Position numbers and translations under genes: made by a program. From positions 620,001 through 684,000 of the forward strand of contig JAIXWF010000022.1 of the NCBI GenBank assembly GCA_027482185.1: a stretch of DNA of 64,000 bases. The letters are read 5' to 3'. Of this stretch, positions 29,045-36,239 are shown one piece after another (the stretch's first letter is position 1; each line of letters starts with the position of its first letter). The stretch is from Opitutaceae bacterium. Its GTDB lineage: Bacteria; Verrucomicrobiota; Verrucomicrobiia; Opitutales; Opitutaceae. A model generated the notes under the pieces. The model made no database searches, had not been told where the DNA came from, and saw only the letters and a program-made list of their open reading frames with translations.

Positions 29045-31111
29045 TCAAGCGCGGGCCGCGAGGGCGGCGCGGCGGCGCTGCCAGGCGACGAGGCCGAGGG
29101 CGGCGCCGACGAAGATCATGCCGTAGGTGGCGGGTTCGGGGGCGGGCGTAATCTGGCGATCCCAGCTTTGCCAGACGGTGTCGGCGGCGGCATTGCCGGC
29201 AAAGGTGATCTGGTTCATCGGGGCGGCGTTGCGCGTGTCGACGGTGCCGCCGGTCCAGTTGGTCGCGTAGAAGAAGTCGACCATGTGCACCCAGTTGGTG
29301 ATCGTGAGGGAGACGCCGGCGTCGATGATGAAGGTGGTGGCGCTGAGGACGGAGGCGGAGGAGTTGCCGAAATCGAGGATCGAGTTGCCCGTGATGTGCA
29401 GCGTGCCGAGCGTGAGCGACGTGCCGTTGAGGGCGAGGGTGCCGCCGGCCAGCGTAAGGTTGCCGGCGTAGGAGATGTTGCTGTTGAAGGTGAGGGAACC
29501 GGCGCCTTCCTTGATGAGCGTGCCGGAGCCGGTGACGGTGCCGTCGTAGGACGAAGAGCCGCCGTTGGCGCCGACGGTGAGGAAGCCGCTGGTCGAAAGA
29601 TCGATGAGGCCGGTGCCGGCGATGGTGTCGATGCGTTCGCTGAAATTGTTGAGATTGAGCCGGCCGTCGAAGGCGACGGTGACGGCGGCGTCGTCACGAA
29701 TCTGCTGATACGCGCCGAGCGTGAGCTGGGCGGTGGAGGTGCCGCCGACGCCGTCGCCGACCACGACGGAGGTGCCGCCGACGGCATTGACGGCGCCGGT
29801 TTTGGCGAGCTGGACGGTGCCGTCGTTGACGGCGAGGGTGCCGGTGAAGGTGTTGGCGGCGGTGCCGGTGAGGTTGAGTGTGCCGGAGCCGTTCTTCGTG
29901 ATCCCGCCGGTGCCGAGGCCGACCACGCCGGAGAGGGTGGTGTTGCCGGCGCCGTCGACAGTGAGGTTGAGATTTCCGGCGCTGACGGCGCCGGAGAGGG
30001 TGAGGGAACCGGCGTCGCTCTGGAGCTCGGTCGCGGCGGAGAGGGTGACGGCGCCGGCGAGGGAATTGGTGCCGGAGATATTGCGGAGGGCGCCGTTGCC
30101 GGAGAGGCCCGTGCCGGCGAGGGAGAGGGTTTCGGCGCCGACGGCGATGTTGTTCTGGACCTCGAGCGCGGCGCCGGAATCGACGGTGGTGCCGGCGGCG
30201 GTCGAGCCGAGGGCGGAGGCGTTTTGGATGTTGATCGCGCCGGCGGAGATCGTGGTGGCGCCGTCGTAGGAATTGGCGCCGGAGAGAGTGAGCGTGCCGG
30301 CGCCGGTATTCTTGATCAGGACGAGGTCGTTGGCGCCGTCGGAAATCGTGCCGGAGAAGGTGGTGCTGGCGGCGCCGGCGATGACGAAGTTGACGGCGGC
30401 GGCGCCGACGTTGGTGACGGTGCCGGCGCCGCTGAGGGAGCCGATGGTTTCCTGTGTGTAGGCGGCGGCGCCGTTGAGACGGAGGGTGGCGCCGCCGGCG
30501 ACGGTGACGGCGGCGGCGTTGTTGATGCCTCCGACGTAGGCGGTCTTGGCGATCTCGAAGACGCCGGCGTTGATGTTCACGGGGCCGGTGTGCGTGTTGC
30601 CGCCGCTGCCGCCGGTGACGAAGGTGCCGGCGCCGGTCTTGGTCAGGGCGACGGAGCCGCCGAGGATGCTGTTGACGGTGGCGGTGAGGCCGGAGGCGAC
30701 GTCGACGGTGGAGCCGCCGGCGCGGTTGAAGGTGAGGGTATTGGCGGTGACGGTGGCGGTGCCTTCCTCGAAGGTAAGGTTGCCGACGTTCATCGAGGCG
30801 CCGAGGGTGACGGTGTAGGTGCCGGTGGCCGACGTGCCGGCGCTGAAGACGGCATCGCGGCCGGAAGTCCAATTCACCGTGGCGACATTGCCGGTGGAAG
30901 AGGTGGACCAATTGGCGGCGCCGGACGTGTTCCAATTGCCGGTCGGCGTGACGCCGGCGCCGGCGGTGGCGCCGTTGCGATCCCAGTAAAGAGTCTGGGC
31001 GGAAAGGGAGGGGAGGAGGGCGGCAATCGCCAGAAGCCAAAGCCCGGCACCGCGGAGATGCCCCGGGAGACGGCTGGGGGCGAAAGCGGTGAGGGAAGGG
31101 AGGGATTTCAT
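29045..31111 (-). CDS. Autotransporter-associated beta-strand repeat protein with PEP-CTERM tail
   Basis: A 688-residue surface or secreted protein. The signal peptide ends near residue 38 (LLPSLSAQ), followed by LYWDRNGATAGAGVTPTGNWN, a typical start of Opitutaceae passenger proteins. The body is a beta-helix of autotransporter-associated repeats such as LTKTGAGTFVTGGSGGN, LIKNTGAGTLTLSGANSYDGATTISAG and ITKNGSGTLNLTGTAANTFTGTLAVNDG. The C-terminus is a PEP-CTERM sorting signal: PAPEPATYGMIFVGAALGLVAWQRRRAALAARA (motif, hydrophobic helix, basic tail). This predicts processing by an exosortase, which is not in the window. No enzyme domain is seen. A hairpin stands just upstream of its ATG. 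Confidence 0.85.
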   Translation of the reverse strand: MKSLPSLTAFAPSRLPGHLRGAGLWLLAIAALLPSLSAQTLYWDRNGATAGAGVTPTGNWNTSGAANWSTSSTGNVATVNWTSGRDAVFSAGTSATGTYTVTLGASMNVGNLTFEEGTATVTANTLTFNRAGGSTVDVASGLTATVNSILGGSVALTKTGAGTFVTGGSGGNTHTGPVNINAGVFEIAKTAYVGGINNAAAVTVAGGATLRLNGAAAYTQETIGSLSGAGTVTNVGAAAVNFVIAGAASTTFSGTISDGANDLVLIKNTGAGTLTLSGANSYDGATTISAGAINIQNASALGSTAAGTTVDSGAALEVQNNIAVGAETLSLAGTGLSGNGALRNISGTNSLAGAVTLSAATELQSDAGSLTLSGAVSAGNLNLTVDGAGNTTLSGVVGLGTGGITKNGSGTLNLTGTAANTFTGTLAVNDGTVQLAKTGAVNAVGGTSVVVGDGVGGTSTAQLTLGAYQQIRDDAAVTVAFDGRLNLNNFSERIDTIAGTGLIDLSTSGFLTVGANGGSSSYDGTVTGSGTLIKEGAGSLTFNSNISYAGNLTLAGGTLALNGTSLTLGTLHITGNSILDFGNSSASVLSATTFIIDAGVSLTITNWVHMVDFFYATNWTGGTVDTRNAAPMNQITFAGNAAADTVWQSWDRQITPAPEPATYGMIFVGAALGLVAWQRRRAALAARA

Positions 31112-31123
31112 GACGACGGCTTG

Positions 31124-31145
31124 ATCTAGGGTTAAGACCCTAGAT
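31124..31145. promoter_or_regulatory. Perfect 9-bp inverted repeat before the autotransporter-type gene
   Basis: ATCTAGGGT (31124-31132) and ACCCTAGAT (31137-31145) flank four bases. It ends 12 bases upstream of the ATG at 31111. It could be an operator or an RNA hairpin in the leader. This AT-containing palindrome is not related to the GC-rich repeat families of the window. Confidence 0.6.
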
Positions 31146-31260
31146 TGGTCAACACGCCAGTTGAGGGGCCCTTACGTACATAGCCGCCCCGGCGAGCGGA
31201 AGCGGCGACGTGAAAGCGCAGAATCCAATCGGGTCCGACCAGACCCGTGGGCGGAACGCA

Positions 31261-32310
31261 TTAAGTCGGGCCGGAGGGGCTCGCGTTCAGGGCCGGATTT
31301 ACAGCCGGGGTGTTCTGAGTCGGATTGGGATTCTGGTTCGACGCGTTGTTCGAGGTTGGTTGCTGCGACGTCGCAGCGGGCGAGGAATTTGCCGTCTGTT
31401 GCAGGATCGCGTTGACCTGCGCCGCGTTGGAGGGGTTGGCCGAGCCCAACGAAGTGCTGGCGGAAGCTTGGGTGAGCGTCGTCGTAACCGTCTGGCCGGC
31501 AGTGGGATTCGCCGCCGCCACCGATTGCGACGTGGCGGCGGAATAGGCGCTGGACATGGCACTGATGGCAGCCTGAGGCGCCGCTTGGTATACCGCCGGA
31601 TTGGTTGCAACTTGGGCAATGGAGACGGCGAGGGATCCAACCATATTCGGTGCCGCCGCCTGCGCTGCCGGCTGGACAATAATCCGGGCTGCCGCGACGG
31701 CGACATTCATGGTCTGGGACGGAGCGGACTGGGAAACAGCCTGAGCGCTGACGGATTGGACCGCGGAAGCGGCCAGTTGGACGGCGGCGGTGGGATTGGA
31801 GGCCACGATACGTTCGGCGGTGGAGACGGCGGAGGCGGCGACGTTGGCAATGACGGTGACGTTCCCGGTTGTAGTGGCGACCTGGAGGGTGGCGGAAGCA
31901 AGGGAGGCGGCCTGCTGGGGCGCGACCTGCTGAGCCTGCGGGGAGACGAAGATGCGGGCGGCCGTCGTGACGACAGATTGGGTCTGCTGGGGCGCCCCGG
32001 TCTGCACGGCCGTGGCGCGGACGCTCTCGACCGCGGCACCCGCGGCGCTGATGGCGGCCTGCGGGTTGGTCGCGAGCAATTGTTCGGCCGCGGCGACGAC
32101 CTGGGCGGCGAGTTGGCCTGAGCGCTGGGGATTCCCGCCCGCGAGAACGTTGATCGCCTGCTGCACTTGCGCGGCGTTGCCGGACTGGACGGCGGCGCGG
32201 AGGGCGGGTGGCAGGGCGGCGAGGCCGGAATTGTTGGCTTGGGCGAAGGTCGAGCTGACGGTGGCCAGCGTCAGACACAGGGAAACCAAGGACGTGCGGA
32301 GCAGGTTCAT
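31261..32310 (-). CDS. Secreted Ala/Gln/Ser-rich protein with a 90-residue internal duplication
   Basis: I do not recognise the family. The 349-residue protein has a signal peptide (MNLLRTSLVSLCLTLATVSSTFAQ) and is then strongly enriched in Ala, Gln, Ser, Val and Thr with no cysteine. Residues about 75-163 and 165-253 are two direct repeats. Each starts AExxxAxNPxAA and carries TAARIFV/AAARIIV about 42 residues later, so the region probably forms helical or coiled repeats. The C-terminal 60 residues (QQTANSSPAATSQQPTSNNA and NQNPNPTQNTP) are a low-complexity, probably disordered tail. No sorting signal is present. It may be a cell-surface or matrix protein. Confidence 0.7.
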   Translation of the reverse strand: MNLLRTSLVSLCLTLATVSSTFAQANNSGLAALPPALRAAVQSGNAAQVQQAINVLAGGNPQRSGQLAAQVVAAAEQLLATNPQAAISAAGAAVESVRATAVQTGAPQQTQSVVTTAARIFVSPQAQQVAPQQAASLASATLQVATTTGNVTVIANVAASAVSTAERIVASNPTAAVQLAASAVQSVSAQAVSQSAPSQTMNVAVAAARIIVQPAAQAAAPNMVGSLAVSIAQVATNPAVYQAAPQAAISAMSSAYSAATSQSVAAANPTAGQTVTTTLTQASASTSLGSANPSNAAQVNAILQQTANSSPAATSQQPTSNNASNQNPNPTQNTPAVNPALNASPSGPT

Positions 32311-32393
32311 GCCGTTCTATCGGCATGAAGCCGGCGGCGATGGAGTCGAAAGATCGCCGCAAAACGAGAATTCCACCCCGCGACGGAAACGGC

Positions 32394-33299
32394 CTAGGCG
32401 CCGCGCAGGCGTTTCCAGTTTTCCAGGCAGCGCTGCGCGGTTTCGAGTTCGGGAAAACGTGCTCCTTCCTGTTCCAGCAGGTAGAACTCGACGCCGCCGA
32501 CGGATTGCGCCGCGGCCATGATTTCTTTCCACGGGGCGACGCCTTCGCCGATGAGGACGCGGTAGGCCTTTTCTTCGGCCTTGGTGCCCGGGGCCCAATC
32601 CTTCACGTGGACGCTGCGGATGCGGCCGGGGTGGGCCTTGATCCACGCGACGGGATCGATGCCGGCTTCGAGGGCGGTGCCGACGTCGAGTTGGAGCCCG
32701 AATTCCGGCGGCGTCATTTCCGCCATGATGTCCATGACATGCTTCGGGCCCTCGATGGGTTTCCATTCCGTCGCGTGGTTGTGGTAACCGGCGGCGAGAC
32801 CGTGCGGCTTGAGTGCTTCGCTGGCGGCGGCGAAGGCGGCGCAGGTGCGCTTCCAACCTTCGAGATCCTTGGCCTCGCGCGGCGGGCTGGCGGCGACGAT
32901 GTGGCGGGAGCCCAGAATCTGGTTCAACTCGATGGCCTTGGCGCGGGCGTCTTCGGCGATGAGGGACGTCGCCGGATTGTGGGTCGACCAGCACTTGAGG
33001 CCGAGATCGTCGATCAAGGTGCGCACGCCCTTGGCGAAGGGGAACGTCCAGTTCATGTACGGCGCGTAGAACTCGACGACCTCGTAGCCCATCTTCGCGA
33101 CGGCGCGGAGGGTGTCGGGCAAGTTCCGCATCAACTCGGTGCGCACGGAGTAGAGTTCGAGGCCGATCGGCGGATGCTTCGGGGCGACGGGCGCGACGGC
33201 GGTGGCGGCGCGGGCGAAAACGGGCAGGGTCAACGAGGCGGCGGCGGAAAGGCCGAGAAAACGACGACGCGAAACCGGGGCGGCGAGGGGTGGGCGCAT
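32394..33299 (-). CDS. Exported sugar phosphate isomerase/epimerase family (TIM barrel) protein
   Basis: A 301-residue protein with an AP-endonuclease-2/xylose-isomerase-like TIM barrel. The N-terminus has a Tat-like signal, VSRRRFLGLSAAASLTLPVFARA (residues 9-31), so the enzyme is probably exported. Family motifs are IGLELYSVRTEL near 45, MGYEVVEFYAPY near 69, HNPATSL near 107, GYHNHATEW near 168 with a metal-site His, GLQLDVGTALEAG near 200 and SVHVKDW near 227. Metal-dependent isomerisation or dehydration of a sugar is expected, but the substrate is not known. The ATG at 33299 begins the Tat signal; earlier in-frame codons lack conserved sequence. Confidence 0.82.
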   Translation of the reverse strand: MRPPLAAPVSRRRFLGLSAAASLTLPVFARAATAVAPVAPKHPPIGLELYSVRTELMRNLPDTLRAVAKMGYEVVEFYAPYMNWTFPFAKGVRTLIDDLGLKCWSTHNPATSLIAEDARAKAIELNQILGSRHIVAASPPREAKDLEGWKRTCAAFAAASEALKPHGLAAGYHNHATEWKPIEGPKHVMDIMAEMTPPEFGLQLDVGTALEAGIDPVAWIKAHPGRIRSVHVKDWAPGTKAEEKAYRVLIGEGVAPWKEIMAAAQSVGGVEFYLLEQEGARFPELETAQRCLENWKRLRGA

Positions 33300-33591
33300 G
33301 GGTTGAGAGGTAGCGGCGGCGGCGTGTCTGGAAAGGCAAAAGGCGGAGCCCGGAGCGTCGGCCCGCTTTACAGAACGGCGGCGCCATCGGTTGCGGCCGG
33401 CAAGCCGACGTGGGCGAACGGAGATTTCAAATCGCTGAAAAACATAAGGTTGAGATTCGGCTTGGCCTGATAGGACCCGGTTGGCACTTGAACTGCGGAG
33501 CGGTACGCGGGCCGTCGCTTGGCTGGGCGATGTACCCGCTTCCTTTCGTTCCGCGCCGTCACGGCGCGCGAATCCAACCTCCGTTCGAGTT

Positions 33592-34356
33592 ATGAAATCA
33601 CCAGCCCTCCGTTTCGCCCTCCTGTTTGCCGTTGCCGGTGCGTGGGTTTCCCGCGCGACCGCGACGACGTATCTGTATTCCGGTGACACGCTGCCGACCG
33701 TCGGCGCGTACGCCCCGCTGTACACCACGGTGGGGCCCGGGCATCCGAGCAATTACTACTTTCCCGGAACGACGTGGAGCAGCGACGGTGATATCCTGAC
33801 CATGAACACGACCTTCGGGCAGGGGATCTGGTTCGGACGGACCGACGGTTACCTCGATCCGTCGAGTTTCTCGCTGACCAACACGGCGGAGGGAAATCTC
33901 GTGCGGGCGCGGCTGGCGCTGGCGCCGAATTCGACCGAATGGAGCATGTATTGGTACGACTCGAGCGGCTACGGATCCTCCTTCTATTTCCTGAACGGAG
34001 GTTTCCAGTATTACACCGCGGCGGGGAGTACGTTTGTGGCGGCGGACATGACGCAGTTCCACACCTTCACCTCGTACGTGCTGGCGGGGCAGGTCTCCTA
34101 TTTCTTCGACAACACCTACCTCGGCGGCGGCGCGGCGTTCACCGGGGCGTCGAACTTCCTGCTGATCGGCGACAGTTCCGCCAGCACGATCAGCGGCACC
34201 GGCTCGATGCGGCTCGATTACCTGCAGATCGACGTCGATCTCGACGGCACGCCGCCGGTCATCGCGCCGCCGAATCCCGTCCCGGAAACGGGCGCGACCG
34301 CGGGCCTGCTTGCCGCGGCCCTCGCGGGCTTTGCGGTTCGGCGTCGTCGCCGCTGA
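33592..34356 (+). CDS. Exported protein with VPETG-type PEP-CTERM-like sorting signal
   Basis: A 254-residue exported protein of unknown function. The signal peptide (MKSPALRFALLFAVAGAWVSRATA) precedes a beta-rich domain (TYLYSGDTLPTVGAYAPLY, SNYYFPGTTWSSDGDILTMN, FGQGIWFGRTDGYLDPSSF) that resembles a lectin-like jelly roll. The C-terminus reads NPVPETGATAGLLAAALAGFAVRRRRR: a Pro-Glu-Thr motif, a hydrophobic helix and an Arg cluster. It is a variant of the PEP-CTERM signal used by Verrucomicrobiota exosortases. The ATG at 33592 starts the signal peptide. The roughly 290 bases upstream, shared with the divergent TIM-barrel gene, contain no further gene that I can support. Confidence 0.72.
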   Translation: MKSPALRFALLFAVAGAWVSRATATTYLYSGDTLPTVGAYAPLYTTVGPGHPSNYYFPGTTWSSDGDILTMNTTFGQGIWFGRTDGYLDPSSFSLTNTAEGNLVRARLALAPNSTEWSMYWYDSSGYGSSFYFLNGGFQYYTAAGSTFVAADMTQFHTFTSYVLAGQVSYFFDNTYLGGGAAFTGASNFLLIGDSSASTISGTGSMRLDYLQIDVDLDGTPPVIAPPNPVPETGATAGLLAAALAGFAVRRRRR

Positions 34357-34414
34357 CGCGCGCCGTTTTCCGGCCTTGCCTCGGGCCGGCCGCCGCAAAC
34401 GGTGGCGTCCGCCG

Positions 34415-34633
34415 ATGCCGACGTACGAATTCCATCTCGCGATTGCGCCGGAGGAATTCGTCCGCGTGTACCAGGGGACGGCGTCCGTCATCGTGGTGCG
34501 CACGACCCAAGGCCTGCGCGTGCAGTTGCCGGCGGCGAGGTTTCGGAAGTTCGTCACGCCCGAGGGCGTGCACGGGCATTTCGAGCTGACGACCGACGAG
34601 CGCAACAAGGTGGTCGAGTTGCGCCGGCTTTGA
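34415..34633 (+). CDS. DUF2835 family protein
   Basis: A 72-residue cytoplasmic protein that matches DUF2835 along its length: YEFHLAIAPEEFVRVYQGTA, IVVRTTQGLRVQLPAARFRKFVT and GVHGHFELTTDERNKVVELRRL. Members are small, all-beta proteins of unknown function found mainly in gammaproteobacteria and some Verrucomicrobiota. The ATG at 34415 fits the family start. It lies 58 bases after the VPETG protein gene on the same strand and may be in its transcript, but nothing links their functions. Confidence 0.8.
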   Translation: MPTYEFHLAIAPEEFVRVYQGTASVIVVRTTQGLRVQLPAARFRKFVTPEGVHGHFELTTDERNKVVELRRL

Positions 34634-34659
34634 GGCCGCGGCGCACCGGGCGCTCGGGC

Positions 34660-34800
34660 TCAGCGCGACTTGGGAAACAGGCAACCGCAGCCCTTGCCGC
34701 AGCAATCGCGGCGGCGGAAACACACGTAGCGGCGGAGCGCATACGCGAGCCCGGCAAGCGCGAGGAGAGCGCCGACGGCGAAGGGCAGGAATTCCGGCAT
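34660..34800 (-). CDS. Small cysteine-rich single-pass membrane protein, 46 residues
   Basis: The 46-residue protein has a hydrophobic N-terminal helix (LPFAVGALLALAGLAYAL, residues 4-21) followed by a basic, cysteine-rich tail, RRYVCFRRRDCCGKGCGCLF, with five cysteines. The layout, one helix and then a C-x-C cluster, is like FeoB-associated Cys-rich membrane proteins. It may bind a metal on the cytoplasmic side. No feoA or feoB gene is nearby, so the iron link is weak. The ATG at 34800 is clean and the stop at 34660 ends 26 bases after the convergent DUF2835 gene. It is a likely but short gene. Confidence 0.5.
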   Translation of the reverse strand: MPEFLPFAVGALLALAGLAYALRRYVCFRRRDCCGKGCGCLFPKSR

Positions 34801-34867
34801 GCGGGCACCATGGGCGGTGCCGCCGGGCCCGCAAGTCAGCGGGCCGTTGCGCTTAGGCGGAAGCATG

Positions 34868-35006
34868 CTGTTGAGAGCTGAGACTTGAAGGTTGAGAGAT
34901 CGATCCGCCGAGGATCCGGAACGTTGCCGCCGCACGCCGTCGGGAAACCGATCGGTTTTGCGCTCAACTCTCAGCCAAGCTCTCCCAACCAAATGAGTCC
35001 GGTTCA
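34868..35006. mobile_element. MITE-like element, copy A (GTTGAGA ends)
   Basis: The left end has GTTGAGAGCTGAGACTTGAA and GGTTGAGAGATCGATCCGCC. The right end has CTCAACTCTCAGCCAAGCTC. The core contains ACCGATCGGTTTT where the other copies have ACCGAACGGTTTG. It is more diverged in the middle than copies B and C. Its right end supplies the TGA stop (35004-35006) of the NHL gene. No transposase is encoded. Confidence 0.7.
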
Positions 35007-36101
35007 GGCCAGCCGCTCGAGTTTCACCGGATAGGTCTGCTGGGCGTTCCACTGGCAGACGATGATGTCGCCGTTGGGCAGCACGCAGACGTCGTGGCCG
35101 TGCTCGAGAATCGGTTCGCCGCGATTGAGCGGCTGGAGTTTGCCGTCGACATAGGTCGGCGCCGTGCCGCCGGGCGCGCTGACGACCTTGCCGGCGGCGT
35201 CGAGGATGACGACAAAACCGGAGGGGTTGCCGGGGAGTTTGCTCGCGACCGGATCCTTGGACCAGCAGACGCCGGCGTAGAGTTCTTGGCCGGAGAGGAC
35301 GGGGCGGCAGACCATGCAGCCGGGGACGGGCAAGGTCTCGAGGAATTTTCCGTCGAGGGTGAAACGCTGGAAGCACAGATCGCTGCGCGACGTGACGAGC
35401 AGCGTCGCGCGGTCGGCACCCTGGCGCAGGTCGACGGCGATGCCGTGGGCGGAATTGAGGCGTTGGTTTTCCGGGACGCCGTCCTTGCCGCCGAAGCGCG
35501 AGATGAAGCGGCCCTGGGCGTCGTAGCGGAGCACGTAGTTGGAGCCGTAGCCGTCGGCGACGTAGATATCGCCGTTGGGCGCGACGGCGGTCTCGGTGGG
35601 GTTGAACGGCATCTTCGGCTCGTAGGCGCCGACGGCCATCGGGTGGCTGAGGCTGAAAAGTTCGCGCCCGGTGAGGTCGATCTTGGTGACGCGCCCGGTC
35701 TGGCGGTAGCCGCCGTTGCCGGATTTCCAGAGGCCGGAATCGGTGACGAAGAGGAACTCGGCGCCGTTCTCGCGGCTGAGCGTGAGGCCGTGGCCGCCGG
35801 GCCAGACCGTGCCCCAGGATTCGAGGATCGTGCCGTCGGGTTTGAAAACGAGCATCTGGTTGCCCGGGTGGTCGCCGATCATGAAGAGCCGGCCGTCGGC
35901 GACCTGGACCATCTCGTGGCAATTGAGAATCGGGTGGTGGCGGCCCTGGCCGGGGGCGACCCAGTCGCGGACCACGCGGTAGCGGAAGCGGCCGTGGCCG
36001 ACGACGGTGTCCTTTTTCGGATCGGCGGCGCGGAGCGGCTGGACCCAGGTGGCGGCGGCGGCGGTGGCGAGGCCGGCGAGGAAGTGGCGGCGGGAAGACA
36101 T
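35004..36101 (-). CDS. Exported NHL/six-bladed beta-propeller protein
   Basis: A 365-residue exported protein with a Tat-type signal, SSRRHFLAGLATAAAATWVQPLRAA (residues 2-26). The remainder forms NHL-type propeller blades: VADGRLFMIGDHPGNQMLVFKPDGTIL, NPTETAVAPNGDIYVADGYGSNYVLRYDAQGRFI, SAHGIAVDLR and HGHDVCVLPNGDIIVCQWN. Such propellers bind peptides, sugars or lactones; some are peptidylglycine lyase-like or gluconolactonase-like, but no catalytic set is evident. It follows the TonB receptor on the same strand after a repeat-filled gap of 138 bases, so it may belong to the same uptake locus. The stop lies in the end of MITE-like copy A. Confidence 0.78.
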   Translation of the reverse strand: MSSRRHFLAGLATAAAATWVQPLRAADPKKDTVVGHGRFRYRVVRDWVAPGQGRHHPILNCHEMVQVADGRLFMIGDHPGNQMLVFKPDGTILESWGTVWPGGHGLTLSRENGAEFLFVTDSGLWKSGNGGYRQTGRVTKIDLTGRELFSLSHPMAVGAYEPKMPFNPTETAVAPNGDIYVADGYGSNYVLRYDAQGRFISRFGGKDGVPENQRLNSAHGIAVDLRQGADRATLLVTSRSDLCFQRFTLDGKFLETLPVPGCMVCRPVLSGQELYAGVCWSKDPVASKLPGNPSGFVVILDAAGKVVSAPGGTAPTYVDGKLQPLNRGEPILEHGHDVCVLPNGDIIVCQWNAQQTYPVKLERLA

Positions 36102-36109
36102 GGAGGAAA

Positions 36110-36222
36110 ATTGCGGATTGCGGATCGCGAAATGCGGATTTGTAAACCGGAATTCGGAAACCGGAGTTTCTGGAAGACCGTAATTCGGAAACCGGAAACC
36201 GGAGTCCGGCGAGCTGAGATCA
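36110..36222. repeat. Mixed period-7 arrays between the TonB receptor and NHL genes
   Basis: GCGGATT-type units (36110-36141) are followed by two blocks of CCGGAATTCGGAAACCGG-type units (36145-36165 and 36172-36210). The second has the terminal motif variant GGAAGACCGTAATTCGG. The GCGGATT block shares GATTGCGGATCGCG with the argB-argD element. Confidence 0.75.
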
Positions 36223-36239
36223 GAAAAACGGATACGGGA

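Noticed and set aside
34660-34800. FeoB-associated protein assigned with confidence
   Set aside because: The one-helix plus cysteine layout matches, but no feoA or feoB is near and the sequence is too short for a firm call.
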